Source: Roseateles_B sp041905785 (GTDB lineage: Bacteria > Pseudomonadota > Gammaproteobacteria > Burkholderiales > Burkholderiaceae_C). Taken from it: DNA of 64,000 nucleotides. Shown here in pieces: positions 51,983 to 62,888 of the stretch. The DNA is taken from contig JAYRKJ010000010.1 in assembly GCA_041905785.1 (NCBI GenBank), positions 1 to 64,000 of the forward strand, in the 5' to 3' direction. The position numbers and the translations under genes are program-made. The notes under the pieces were generated by a model that saw only the letters and a program-made list of their open reading frames with translations, did no database searches and was not told the DNA's origin. How positions within the stretch are numbered: position 1 is the first letter of the stretch; the number at the start of each line of letters is the position of its first letter.

Positions 51983-51998
51983 CACGCGCATTCGCGTG
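51983..51998. promoter_or_regulatory. Small palindrome before ygiQ resembling the efflux operator
   Basis: CACGCG-CATT-CGCGTG is a perfect six-base inverted repeat, running into GTACATAC. The joined ATTCGCGTGTACATAC resembles half of the efflux operator (ATTCGTGTATGTATG). It could be a second, weaker TetR site between tetR and the ygiQ gene. Evidence is resemblance only. Confidence 0.3.
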
Positions 51999-52094
51999 TA
52001 CATACGCCCGCAGCGCATGGGGCCATGCCCCATAGCCGGCCTTGACCCGCGACAATAGCGGGTTGCCCGCAAGATCCGCCCGAAATACGCTCCG

Positions 52095-54530
<2,436 letters not shown>

Positions 54531-54537
54531 GCGAAGC

Positions 54538-54942
54538 TCAGGGCGGCGAAGACGCCGGCGGCGGCGCCCCTGCCGCCGCGGTCTCCGGCGGCTTGCCATG
54601 CGCCCCCGTCGGAGCTGCCGCAGCGCTCGTGCGCCGCCAGGCCCGCCACAGGCCATAGGCGCCGCGCGCCAGCTTCAGCCAAGGCAACCAGCGGCGCCAG
54701 CCGCGCTGCGCGGAGCGTGTCGCCAGGCCGGCCAACAGCCCCAGGCCCAGCGAAGTCCAACGGCCCAGCGGGGCCTGCGTCCAGCTGCGCCAGCGCCGCC
54801 ACGCACCCAACCCCAGATCGCCCACCGCCAGGACCGGCCGCAGCCGCGCCGCGTCGGCCGCCAGCTCGCCACGCAATTCGGCCTGGCGCAGACGCAGCTC
54901 CAGCTGCCGCTGCCTGAGCGCCAGCTGTCGCGCCTCAAACAT
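54538..54942 (-). CDS. YqjK-like protein
   Basis: A 134-residue basic protein. MFEARQLALRQRQLELRLRQ opens with the repeated R-x-x-Q-L pattern of the YqjK family, followed by a Trp/Arg-rich middle (WRRWRSWTQAPLGRWTSLGL) and a Pro/Ala-rich tail. Function is unknown; homologues sit beside YqjE and YqjD in enterobacteria. The start overlaps the end of the YqjE-like gene by eight bases, so they are coupled. Confidence 0.65.
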   Translation of the reverse strand: MFEARQLALRQRQLELRLRQAELRGELAADAARLRPVLAVGDLGLGAWRRWRSWTQAPLGRWTSLGLGLLAGLATRSAQRGWRRWLPWLKLARGAYGLWRAWRRTSAAAAPTGAHGKPPETAAAGAPPPASSPP

Positions 54943-55393
54943 CCCGGCCTTCCCGCAGCAGGCTGCGGTCTCGCTGCAGCTCGGCCAGACTCTGCTCGAA
55001 CAGGCCGCTGGGGGCCGACAGCCGTGCCAGAGCCCAGCGCCAGGCGGCCCAGGCCCCCAGCCCATAGGCCAAGGCCAGAGTCAGGGCCAGCAGCCACTGC
55101 CAGGGCGAGGGCAGCAGCCAGACCAGGGCAAGGCTCAGCAGTCCCAGGGCGACCGCCGCCAGCACCAGGCACAGCAGCAGGCCGGCCAGCCCCGAAAACA
55201 AGCGAAGCTTCTCGGCCTCCCACTCCGTGCCCAGCAGGGCCAGGCGCAGCTGCAGACTCTCCAGCAAGCGGTCCAAGGTCCGACGCAGCTGCGTTTCAAG
55301 TCCGCCGGGCGGCGTAGCTTGTGCCGCGTCCTGTGCCGTGTTTGGTGCGGTGTTGGGTGCCATATTGAGCGGGATCCTGGCGTCGATGGTCAT
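54935..55393 (-). CDS. YqjE-like phage-holin-family membrane protein
   Basis: A 152-residue protein with two central membrane helices (LFSGLAGLLLCLVLAAVALG and LVWLLPSPWQWLLALTLALA), preceded by an amphipathic helix (TLDRLLESLQLRLALLGTE) and followed by FEQSLAELQRDRSLL. This is the YqjE/phage holin superfamily III pattern; here it is a cellular membrane protein, not a lysis gene. The start is uncertain because neither candidate ATG has a clean ribosome site; a later one (MAPNTAP) ten codons in is possible. Confidence 0.7.
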   Translation of the reverse strand: MTIDARIPLNMAPNTAPNTAQDAAQATPPGGLETQLRRTLDRLLESLQLRLALLGTEWEAEKLRLFSGLAGLLLCLVLAAVALGLLSLALVWLLPSPWQWLLALTLALAYGLGAWAAWRWALARLSAPSGLFEQSLAELQRDRSLLREGRDV

Positions 55394-55963
55394 CCTCGAA
55401 GCCAAGCCCCGTGGAGATGAGCCAGCATGCCATTGTGCGCCGCCGGCCTCCCGCTTCCAGCCCGCGCCGTGCCGCCTGTGGCGCGCAGGATGCAAAAAGC
55501 GCCGAGGCCCTACCGGACAAACCCTGCCGGCACCTAGCGCAGTGTTCCACGCTGATCGGCACATCAAACCGCGTTCTCGCCGCCTTGGCGTTGTTGCAAA
55601 TCCTCGCGATGCCGCTGGGCATCGCGAGGATTTGCGCCTAGCCACGACGACAACGCCATCGGCTTTCTTCAGTGCCTCATAGCATCGAACACTGCACTAG
55701 GGCCGACCAGGTCCTGGGGCGAGTCCCAGGCCCTGTGTACTTTGCAGCCCCGTGGCTTTGCGAGATAGTCCTGACTATGTGGCTTGTTTTCCCGCCGCCG
55801 ATTGCGGCACAACTCCACGCGCGGCAAGTGCCAGAAGCACGGCCTTCGCGTGTAAGCTCAGCCCAGCCGTCGCTGCATGCTGCCCGACCAGGCCGCCCCG
55901 CCCTTGCCGAATCCCGGGGCTGACAGCGCAGCGACATCGTTTCCGCCGCACAGGACCCGCTTC
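55394..55963. other. Intergenic region of 570 bases without a gene
   Basis: No credible gene was found between the divergent YqjE-like and EAL regulator genes. It must hold both promoters. Its main feature is the long perfect hairpin listed separately. It also contains less GC-rich pieces around 55640-55790. I found no tRNA, insertion sequence end or known RNA family here. Confidence 0.4.
55596..55635. repeat. Perfect 18-base-pair inverted repeat
   Basis: GCAAATCCTCGCGATGCC and its exact reverse complement flank a four-base loop GCTG. It is the strongest stem in the window and has no T-run on either side, so a simple terminator is unlikely. It may be a dispersed palindromic repeat (REP-like), a small-RNA stem, or an operator for a large dimer. 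Confidence 0.9.
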
Positions 55964-58213
55964 ATGCCTGAGAACCACAGCCTGGCACCCGCGTCCACGC
56001 TTCCCGAGGACGATGACGATCTGCTCGAGTTTCTGGACGGGCCCGAGCACCACGAGGAGCACGAAGGTGGCAGCGACCTTGCCCCTTGGCGCATCCTGAT
56101 CGTCGACGACGATGCCGACGTGCACAAAGCCACCGAGCTGGCCATGCAGGGCCTTCGCGTCGAAGGGCTGCCCCTGAGCTTCCTGCATGCCGACTCGGCA
56201 TCCTCCGCGCGCGACATCCTGTCCCGCGAACCGGACCTGGCGGTGGTGCTGCTGGACGTGGTGATGGAATCCGAGGACGCCGGCCTGCAGCTGGTGCGCC
56301 ATATCCGCGACGAGATCAAGCTGCGCGCCGTACGCATCGTGCTGCGCACCGGCCAGCCGGGTTATGCCCCGGAGATCGAGACCGTCCAGTCCTACGACAT
56401 CAACGACTACAAAACCAAGTCCGAGCTGACGCGCACGCGCCTCTACACCGTGCTGACGGCTGCCATCCGCTCCTACCGGCAGATCCGCGCACTGGAGGCC
56501 AATCGCAAGGGCCTGGAAATGATCGTCGAGGCCAGCACCGAGCTGAGCCGCCTGCATGGCATCAACCGCTTCGCCGAGGGCGTGGTCACCCAGTTGTGCG
56601 CGCTGCTGGGCATCCTGCCCGAGGGCCTGGTCTGCGCCCACATGAGCGGGGACGAGCCCCAGGCCACGCGCGTCATCGGCGCTGCCGGCCAGTACAGCAG
56701 CCTGATCAACGCGCCTCTCAGCGCCGTCAAGGTCAGCCGCGTGCGTGACATGCTGGAGCGCTGCCTGCATGAGAAGCGCAACTTGTACGAAGACGTCACC
56801 TGCCTCTACTTCGGCCTGAGCGACGGCCGCTCCATGGCCGCGATGATCGACGTGGGGCGTCCCCTGGAGGAACTGGACCAGCAGCTGCTGCGGGCCTTCT
56901 GCTCCAACATCGCAGTGGGCTTCGAGAACGTCGTGCTCTACGGCCGGCTGCTGGACTACGCCTACAACGACCAGCTGCTGCACCTGCCCAACCGCACGCG
57001 CTTCATCGAGGTGCTCGAGCAGAACCTCAAGGCGCCCGACGGCGTGACCCTGGCTCTCATCGACCTGGACGACTTCGCCGAGATCAACGATGCCTTCGGC
57101 CACCGCTTCGGCGACCAGATCCTGCAGGCCGTCGTTCAGCGCATGGCGGAGCAGCTGGGATTCAACACCTCCATGGCCCGCATCTCCTCCGATGCCTTCG
57201 GTCTGCTGGGCCCCGAGAACCTGGTCAACAGCGAGCGCATCCATGCCTTGTTCGTGGAACCCTTCCTGGTCTCGGGCGAACGCCTGCAGCTCTCGGCCAC
57301 CTCCGGTCTCGTGCGGCTGACCGACTCCGACTCCATCGGCTCGGAACTGCTGCTGGACGCACAGATCGCGCTCAAGCGCGCCAAGCAGCAGAACCGCGGG
57401 TCCTCGCAGTACTTCTCATCGGCCATGGGGACCGATGCCCGCGAGCGTTTCAAACTGCTCAAGGGCCTGCGCGCGAGCTTCGAGGAGCGTCGCCTCTTCG
57501 TCGTCTACCAGCCGCAGGTGGACCTGGCCAGCGGCCAGCCCATCGCCGCGGAAGCCCTGCTGCGCTGGCGCACCGCCGAGGGCCAGTTCGTGCCGCCGGA
57601 CCAGTTCATCCCCCTGGCCGAGCAGTCGGGCCTGATCATCACCATCGGCGATTTCGTGCTGCGCACCTCCTGCCACCAGGTGCGGCGCCTGATCGACCAG
57701 GGTCACCGCGATTTCCGGATCGCGGTGAACATCTCGCTGGCGCAGTTCCGCCACCCCAGCTTCGTCGCCACGCTGAAGGCCGCGCTGGCGGACGCGGGCA
57801 TCAAGGGCCGCAACCTGGAGCTGGAGATCACCGAATCCATGGCGATGGAAGACATCAGCACCGTGCTGCGCGTGCTGGCCGACATCCGCGAGACCGGTGC
57901 GTCGGTGGCCATCGACGATTTCGGCACCGGCTTCTCCTCGCTGAGCCAGCTGCGCCAGCTGCAGGTGGAGCGACTCAAGATCGACCGTGCCTTCGTGCGC
58001 GAGGCCCAGCATTCCAGCGCCGGCAGCACCATCGCGCAGATGGTCGTCAACCTGGGCTGCGGACTGGGCATGCGCGTGATCGCCGAAGGCATCGAGACCG
58101 AAGAGCAGCGCAAGCACCTGCTGGACCTGGGCTGCCATGAGGGGCAGGGCTGGCTGTTCGCCAAGCCCATGCTCTCGGAGGATCTCGAGCGCTGGCTGAG
58201 CAAGCCCCGCTGA
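55964..58213 (+). CDS. Response regulator with DUF3369, degenerate GGDEF and EAL domains
   Basis: A 749-residue signalling protein. A receiver domain (LIVDDDADVHKATELAM, phosphoacceptor in VVLLDVVME, lysine in NDYKTKSEL) spans residues about 42-165, followed by a DUF3369 sensor-like domain to about 335. The diguanylate-cyclase-like domain has SSDAF where GGDEF is expected, so it is probably inactive. The EAL domain (about 510-740) is intact: AEALLRW, NISLAQFRHP, ELEITES, AIDDFGTGFSSL, AEGIETEEQ. The predicted activity is c-di-GMP hydrolysis controlled by phosphorylation. No partner kinase is adjacent. An ATG 29 codons upstream is an alternative start. Confidence 0.9.
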   Translation: MPENHSLAPASTLPEDDDDLLEFLDGPEHHEEHEGGSDLAPWRILIVDDDADVHKATELAMQGLRVEGLPLSFLHADSASSARDILSREPDLAVVLLDVVMESEDAGLQLVRHIRDEIKLRAVRIVLRTGQPGYAPEIETVQSYDINDYKTKSELTRTRLYTVLTAAIRSYRQIRALEANRKGLEMIVEASTELSRLHGINRFAEGVVTQLCALLGILPEGLVCAHMSGDEPQATRVIGAAGQYSSLINAPLSAVKVSRVRDMLERCLHEKRNLYEDVTCLYFGLSDGRSMAAMIDVGRPLEELDQQLLRAFCSNIAVGFENVVLYGRLLDYAYNDQLLHLPNRTRFIEVLEQNLKAPDGVTLALIDLDDFAEINDAFGHRFGDQILQAVVQRMAEQLGFNTSMARISSDAFGLLGPENLVNSERIHALFVEPFLVSGERLQLSATSGLVRLTDSDSIGSELLLDAQIALKRAKQQNRGSSQYFSSAMGTDARERFKLLKGLRASFEERRLFVVYQPQVDLASGQPIAAEALLRWRTAEGQFVPPDQFIPLAEQSGLIITIGDFVLRTSCHQVRRLIDQGHRDFRIAVNISLAQFRHPSFVATLKAALADAGIKGRNLELEITESMAMEDISTVLRVLADIRETGASVAIDDFGTGFSSLSQLRQLQVERLKIDRAFVREAQHSSAGSTIAQMVVNLGCGLGMRVIAEGIETEEQRKHLLDLGCHEGQGWLFAKPMLSEDLERWLSKPR

Positions 58214-58250
58214 GCGCCCTCGCGGCGAGGGCTTGCCCAGCGCTCGAGGC

Positions 58251-58550
58251 TCAGCGGCGCGCGATCAGCATGCCCAGCAGCAGCCCCACACCGGCCGCCA
58301 CACCGATGGCCTGCCAGGGCTTCTCGTGCACATAGGCGTCGGCCGCCTTGGCCTTCTCGACCGCCGTTGCCTGCAACTCCTGCATTCCGCGGCGCGCGCG
58401 ATCCAGCGTGGCCTGCACCTTCGCCCTCAGCTCGGCCGCGCCGGCCCCGGTCTGGTCCGCCGTGGCACGCAGCAGGGACTCCGCCTCGTCCACCACCGCA
58501 TGCAGATCCGCCATCAGGCGGTCCTTCTGGCCTTGATTCATTTCGCTCAT
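58251..58550 (-). CDS. YqjD/ElaB-like DUF883 protein
   Basis: A 99-residue protein with an N-terminal amphipathic helical region (MADLHAVVDEAESLLRATAD) and a C-terminal membrane anchor preceded by YVHEKPWQAIGVAAGVGLLL, the DUF883 signature; it ends IARR. In E. coli YqjD and ElaB bind ribosomes and anchor them to the inner membrane in stationary phase. AGGAG lies six bases before the chosen ATG. It is separated from the YqjE/YqjK pair by the EAL regulator gene. Confidence 0.88.
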   Translation of the reverse strand: MSEMNQGQKDRLMADLHAVVDEAESLLRATADQTGAGAAELRAKVQATLDRARRGMQELQATAVEKAKAADAYVHEKPWQAIGVAAGVGLLLGMLIARR

Positions 58551-58681
58551 CATCGGCTCCTGATGCATCCCTTGGGACTGCGTTTTTACACCCGCCGCCC
58601 TCGCCGTGGTAGCCCGCGATGCGGCAGCCCGACACCGCTTCTTGCCCTGCCGCAAGAGGGCGCCGCCGGGCCCGGCGATGC

Positions 58682-59383
58682 TCACAGATCCAGGCGATAG
58701 CCCACGCCGTAGACCGCGCTGACCGGATCCTGCGCGGGGCGCAGCTGGGCGAGCTTGCGGCGGATGTTCTTCACATGGCTGTCGATGACCCGGTCGCTGA
58801 CGTCACGGAAGTCCTCGTGCAGCTGCTCCAGCAGCTGGGCCCGGCTGAACACGCGCCCAGGCTGCCGCAACAGCAGGCGCAGCAGCCGGAACTCCAGGGG
58901 CGTCAGCTGCAGGAGCTGGCCCTGCCAGTAAAGGCGCTGGCCGGCTTCGTCCACCGCATAACCGCCCTCCAGCGGCTGCGGCCCCAAAGCCCCCAGCGCC
59001 GGCAAGCGGCCATGCGCCCGGCGCAGCAAGGCCTTGACGCGAGCCACCGCTTCGCGCGGGCTGAAGGGCTTGCAGAGGTAGTCGTCGGCACCCAGCTCCA
59101 GACCCAGCAGCCGGTCCAGCTCGTCCACTCGCGCGCTGATCATCAGCACCGGCAGGGCCGAGAACTGGCGCAGCTCGCGGCACAGGCTCAGTCCATCCAG
59201 GCCCGGCAGCATCAGATCCAGCACCAGCAAGGCCGGCGGACTCCGGCGCAGCAGGGCCAGCGCCTCGGCGCCATCACCCAGGACCTGCGTCGGGTAGCCC
59301 GCCGCATGCAGATAGTCGGCCAAGAGGGCGGCGATCTTGCCCTCGTCCTCGACGATGAGGATGCGCTGCTCGCTCGGGCTCAT
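58682..59383 (-). CDS. OmpR/PhoB-type response regulator (BaeR-like)
   Basis: A 233-residue regulator. The receiver starts RILIVEDEGKIAALLADYL, with the phosphoacceptor in LLVLDLMLPGLDG and the lysine in DDYLCKPFSPREA. The C-terminal winged helix shows LQLTPLEFRLLRLLLRQPGRVFSR and VIDSHVKNIRRKL (in parts). The sequence style, the kinase partner, and the Spy-like gene across the kinase suggest an envelope-stress system like BaeSR. The start overlaps the kinase stop (ATGA), although CAGGAGA is also present upstream. Confidence 0.92.
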   Translation of the reverse strand: MSPSEQRILIVEDEGKIAALLADYLHAAGYPTQVLGDGAEALALLRRSPPALLVLDLMLPGLDGLSLCRELRQFSALPVLMISARVDELDRLLGLELGADDYLCKPFSPREAVARVKALLRRAHGRLPALGALGPQPLEGGYAVDEAGQRLYWQGQLLQLTPLEFRLLRLLLRQPGRVFSRAQLLEQLHEDFRDVSDRVIDSHVKNIRRKLAQLRPAQDPVSAVYGVGYRLDL

Positions 59384-60876
59384 GCGTTGTCTCCTGCAGG
59401 GACTTGCAGCGGCAGGCTCAGGCATTGAGCCAGCCCGCCCAGCGCCGAGGCTTCGGCACGCAAGCTGCCGCCATGACTCAGCGCCAGGGCCCGCGCGATG
59501 CTCAGGCCCAGGCCGCTGCCCCCGCTGGCGCGGCTGCGCGAGGCCTCGGCCCGGAACAGGGGCTCGAAGAGCTGGCGCAGCTGGTCCGGCGGCAGGCCGG
59601 GGGCGCTGTCCTCCACCACGATCTGAACGGCATCGCCGCGCCGACGGGCGACCAGCCGCACGCGTCCTGGGGCATCGGTGTAGCGCAGGCTGTTCTCCAG
59701 CAGATTGCCCAGCAGCTGGGCGATGCGCTCGCCATCCCAGCAGGCGGTGCCGAGGCCGGCGTCCAGGTCCAGCGCCAACTGCAGGCCCTTGGCCCGCATG
59801 CGATCCTCCACGCGCTGCCCTGCCTGGCGCAGCAGGGCGGCCACGTCCAGGGTGTGGAATTGGCAAGGCAGGCGGCGCAGCTCGGACACCGCCAGCAGGT
59901 GGAAATCCTCGATCAGGCGATGCAGGCGCCGCACCTCGTCCTGCAGCGAAGCCAACGCGCCGGGGCTCCAGGGACGCACGCCATCCGCCAGGGCCTCCAA
60001 CTCGCCGCGCAGGATGGCCAGCGGCGTGCGCAACTCGTGCGAGAGCTGCGCGATCCAGCGCCGGCGCTCATCTTCCAGCTGCTGCAGCGAGACGGCCATG
60101 GCATTCAGGTCGCGCATCAGGGCGCCGATCTCGTCGCCCCGGTCCTGCGGCATCCGCACGGCCAGCTCGCCCCGAGCCAGGCGGCGCGCGACACGCTGGG
60201 CTTGCTGCAAGGGCCGCAGCCAGCGCTGCGCCAGCAGATAGGCCAGGGCCAGGGCCACCAGCAGGCAAAGCCCGGCCACGGCCCCGATGCCCAGGGTCTG
60301 GCGGCGAAGAAACTGCGCATCCAGGGCGTCATGCACCTCGCTGCGGTCGGCCAGGAAGAGGTAGGCCTCGATCACGCCGTCGCGTTTCAGCGCGCGCCGC
60401 TGGCCCGGCTGCCTCAGCATCTCCGGGCGCCCGGCCAGCCATTGGCCCTGGGCATCCAGCAACACCAGGCGCTGGCCCAGGCGTGCAGGGTCGCGCGGCG
60501 GCCTCGGCGGGACGGCCGGGCCCAACTGAGGCCGGGGGCGGCGCGCCAGGCCTGGCGCAGGCTCGGCCTCTGCCGGGGGAGTCAACTCGGGCGGCCCCTC
60601 CTCGGGCGCAGGGTCGGGCGCCACCTGTGGACTCGTGCTCGCCAGCCATTGGTGCATATGGGCGCGCAGTTCGCGGGGAGGCAGGCCGGCCAGCCGCGGC
60701 AGATCCGCCTCGGCCGCCACCATCAGCCGGTCCAGCACCAGGCCGTCCTGCACGCGCAGGTAGTCGCTGAATCCCCGGCGCAGATTCCAGACCTGCAGGC
60801 TGGCCATGGCGCCCACCGCCAGCAGCACGGTCAGCGCCGTCAACAGGGCCAGCTGATGCACGAGTCGCAATCGCAT
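59380..60876 (-). CDS. Sensor histidine kinase (BaeS-like)
   Basis: A 498-residue membrane kinase. The first helix is LALLTALTVLLAVGAMASLQ, then a periplasmic sensor domain of about 150 residues with a proline-rich insert (residues about 88-125), and the second helix LGIGAVAGLCLLVALALAYL. HAMP follows, then the dimerisation helix with the phospho-histidine in QLSHELRTPLAILRGE and an ATPase domain with LLGNLLENSLRYTD, EDSAPGLPPDQL and GGSGLGLSIARAL. It is translationally coupled to the response regulator and is divergent from the Spy-like gene, its probable target. Confidence 0.92.
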   Translation of the reverse strand: MRLRLVHQLALLTALTVLLAVGAMASLQVWNLRRGFSDYLRVQDGLVLDRLMVAAEADLPRLAGLPPRELRAHMHQWLASTSPQVAPDPAPEEGPPELTPPAEAEPAPGLARRPRPQLGPAVPPRPPRDPARLGQRLVLLDAQGQWLAGRPEMLRQPGQRRALKRDGVIEAYLFLADRSEVHDALDAQFLRRQTLGIGAVAGLCLLVALALAYLLAQRWLRPLQQAQRVARRLARGELAVRMPQDRGDEIGALMRDLNAMAVSLQQLEDERRRWIAQLSHELRTPLAILRGELEALADGVRPWSPGALASLQDEVRRLHRLIEDFHLLAVSELRRLPCQFHTLDVAALLRQAGQRVEDRMRAKGLQLALDLDAGLGTACWDGERIAQLLGNLLENSLRYTDAPGRVRLVARRRGDAVQIVVEDSAPGLPPDQLRQLFEPLFRAEASRSRASGGSGLGLSIARALALSHGGSLRAEASALGGLAQCLSLPLQVPAGDNA

Positions 60877-60994
60877 GGCGGCATCTTAGGCGTGCGAGCC
60901 CGCCGAATTGTGGAGGCCGCCTCCACAGTTTCTCCATGTTCGCTGCCCAATTGGCGCGCAGGCTGGAGGCCTTCGAAGTCTTCCTGGAGTCCCC

Positions 60995-61492
60995 ATGCGT
61001 CCCCATCCTTCCCGGCGGTCCTGCGCGATGGTCCTGATCCCCCTGCTGTGCCTCTGGCCGCTGCTGCAGGCCCAGGGCCAGGCAGTCTCGCCCACGCCGC
61101 CCGCACCGCCGGCCATGGACTGCGCGCACGCGGCGCCGCCCCCTCCCCCGCCATCGGCGCCGCCCCATGCGGCGATGCGGGAGCGACAGTTGCAAAAGGC
61201 GCTGTCGCTGAACGCGGAGCAGGCGCGGCAGCTCGACAAGCTGCTGAGCCAGGCCCATGAGCAACACCAGCCCCCAGACGAGACCGGTCTGGCCCGCCTC
61301 CTGAACCCCGAACAGCGGCGTCGCCTGCAGGAGCTCCCATCACCTCCGCCTCCGCCCCCGCCCCCGCCCTTGCCGTCAGCCGCCGACACCGCCCACGGCT
61401 CCGGCGCAGCCTGCCCCCGATCCACGCCCCCCTCTCCGCCGGCGCAAAGGCCTCCGGCGCCAACTCAAGCCGCCTCCCGCCCTGCCGACTGA
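60995..61492 (+). CDS. Spy/CpxP-like periplasmic protein with proline-rich segments
   Basis: A 165-residue secreted protein: a signal peptide (AMVLIPLLCLWPLLQAQGQA), a proline-rich stretch, a helical core of about 55 residues with two LTxxQ-like repeats (LNAEQARQLDKLL near residue 71 and LNPEQRRRLQEL near 103), and a long Pro/Ser/Ala tail with a run of nine prolines. The repeats are the hallmark of the Spy/CpxP chaperone group. GGAG precedes the ATG. It is divergent from a BaeSR-like pair, with about 118 bases between them, the arrangement expected for a stress sensor and its target. The poly-proline arms are not usual. Confidence 0.65.
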   Translation: MRPHPSRRSCAMVLIPLLCLWPLLQAQGQAVSPTPPAPPAMDCAHAAPPPPPPSAPPHAAMRERQLQKALSLNAEQARQLDKLLSQAHEQHQPPDETGLARLLNPEQRRRLQELPSPPPPPPPPPLPSAADTAHGSGAACPRSTPPSPPAQRPPAPTQAASRPAD

Positions 61493-61529
61493 ACGCCCGC
61501 CTGCCCACCCCATTCAACCGGAGCCCGCC

Positions 61530-62873
61530 ATGCGTCCCTTGCCCATCTCCCTCCAATGTCTAGTTCTGGCGCTGAGCGGCGCGTTGCTCAGTGCCTGCGG
61601 TGGCGGCGGTGCGGCCACCGACGCCAGCGGCAGCGCCCCCACGCAGGCGGCGGCCTCCGGCACCACCACCACCACCACCACCACCACGGCCGCCACCACC
61701 ACCACGGCCGCCACCACGAGCGTGGCGGCCAGCACCGGCGACCCGCGCCTGCAGGTCGCCGCGCTGCGCCCCCCGCCCCCGACGCGGGCCAGCGTCGGCA
61801 GGCAGCTGTTCAACGAACCGCGCCTGTCCGCCAGCGGCCGGCTGGCCTGCGCCGGCTGCCATGTGGCCGCCCAGGCCCATGCCGACAAGGCCGGCAGCTT
61901 CCTGCCGGTCGGGGGCTTGCTGATGGACCAGCAAGGTTTGCGCAGCAGCCCCAGCCTGCGCTATCTCAACGGCACGCCGGCCTTCAGCATTGATGCGCGA
62001 GGCCAGGCCCGCGGCGGGCTTTTCTGGGATGGGCGCGCCAATGACCGCGCGGCCCAGGCGCGCGGCCCGCTCTTTGCCGCCAACGAGATGGCCAACAGCG
62101 ACGTGGCCAGCTACGTGCGGCGGCTGCGCACCGTCAGCGCCTTCCCCGACTTGCTGACGGCCAGCGGCCTCAGCGCCGCAGCCAGCGACACGCAGTTGCT
62201 GGACGCGAGCCTGCAGGCCCTGTCGCGCTACCAGCAGCAGGACCCGGACTTCGCGCCCTTCAGCAGCAAGTTCGACGCCGTGCAGGACGGCCGCGCCCGC
62301 TTCAGCGCCCAGGAAGCGCGGGGCTTCGCGGCCTTCACGGACCCGCGCAAGGGCAATTGCGCGAGCTGCCACAGCGCCAGCCCGCCGCCCAACGCGCCTG
62401 GCGGCGCGCGGGCCTTGTTCACCAATCACGGCTACTTCGCCCTGGGCGTGCCGCGCAATCGCAGCGCCGCCACGCAGAATCCCGCCTTCTTCGACCTGGG
62501 CCTGTGCGGCCCGCAGCGCAGCGACCTCGGCGCGCAGGACGCGCTCTGCGGCAAGTTCCGCGTCCCCAGCTTGCGCAATGTGGCGTTGACCGCGCCCTAC
62601 TTCCACAACGCGCGATTCCAGACCCTGGAGGAAGTGGTGGGCTTCTACGCCACGCGTGACCTGGATCCGGCCCGCTGGTATCCAGTCGTCAACGGCCAGG
62701 TCCAGCGCTACGACGACCTGCCAGGGCCCTACCAGGGCAACGTGCACCGCGGCGCGCCTTTCGACCGCCGGCCCGGCCAACTGCCTGCGCTGAGTGCACA
62801 GGACGTGAATGACATCGTCGCCTTCCTGCAGACTCTCAGCGACGGCTACCAGGCCCCCAAGGGCGCGAACTGA
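61530..62873 (+). CDS. Di-haem cytochrome c peroxidase-like lipoprotein
   Basis: A 447-residue protein of the CcpA/MauG superfamily. The signal ends in a lipobox (LLSACGGGG). A threonine/alanine linker (nine threonines in a row, encoded by ACC repeats near 61663-61690) tethers the catalytic part. The first haem motif is CAGCH near residue 107 and the second CASCH near 276; SPSLRYLNGTPAFS, GLFWDGRAND and VPSLRNVALTAPYFHNA are the conserved surroundings. It would reduce hydrogen peroxide or oxidise a periplasmic substrate. It follows the Spy-like gene by 37 bases and may be in the same stress-induced unit. Confidence 0.88.
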   Translation: MRPLPISLQCLVLALSGALLSACGGGGAATDASGSAPTQAAASGTTTTTTTTTAATTTTAATTSVAASTGDPRLQVAALRPPPPTRASVGRQLFNEPRLSASGRLACAGCHVAAQAHADKAGSFLPVGGLLMDQQGLRSSPSLRYLNGTPAFSIDARGQARGGLFWDGRANDRAAQARGPLFAANEMANSDVASYVRRLRTVSAFPDLLTASGLSAAASDTQLLDASLQALSRYQQQDPDFAPFSSKFDAVQDGRARFSAQEARGFAAFTDPRKGNCASCHSASPPPNAPGGARALFTNHGYFALGVPRNRSAATQNPAFFDLGLCGPQRSDLGAQDALCGKFRVPSLRNVALTAPYFHNARFQTLEEVVGFYATRDLDPARWYPVVNGQVQRYDDLPGPYQGNVHRGAPFDRRPGQLPALSAQDVNDIVAFLQTLSDGYQAPKGAN

Positions 62874-62888
62874 CAGCGTTGACGCCGC

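Noticed and set aside
54935..55393. YqjE-like gene as a phage holin and sign of a prophage
   Set aside because: The protein matches the cellular YqjE branch and sits with a YqjK-like gene; no other phage gene is present.
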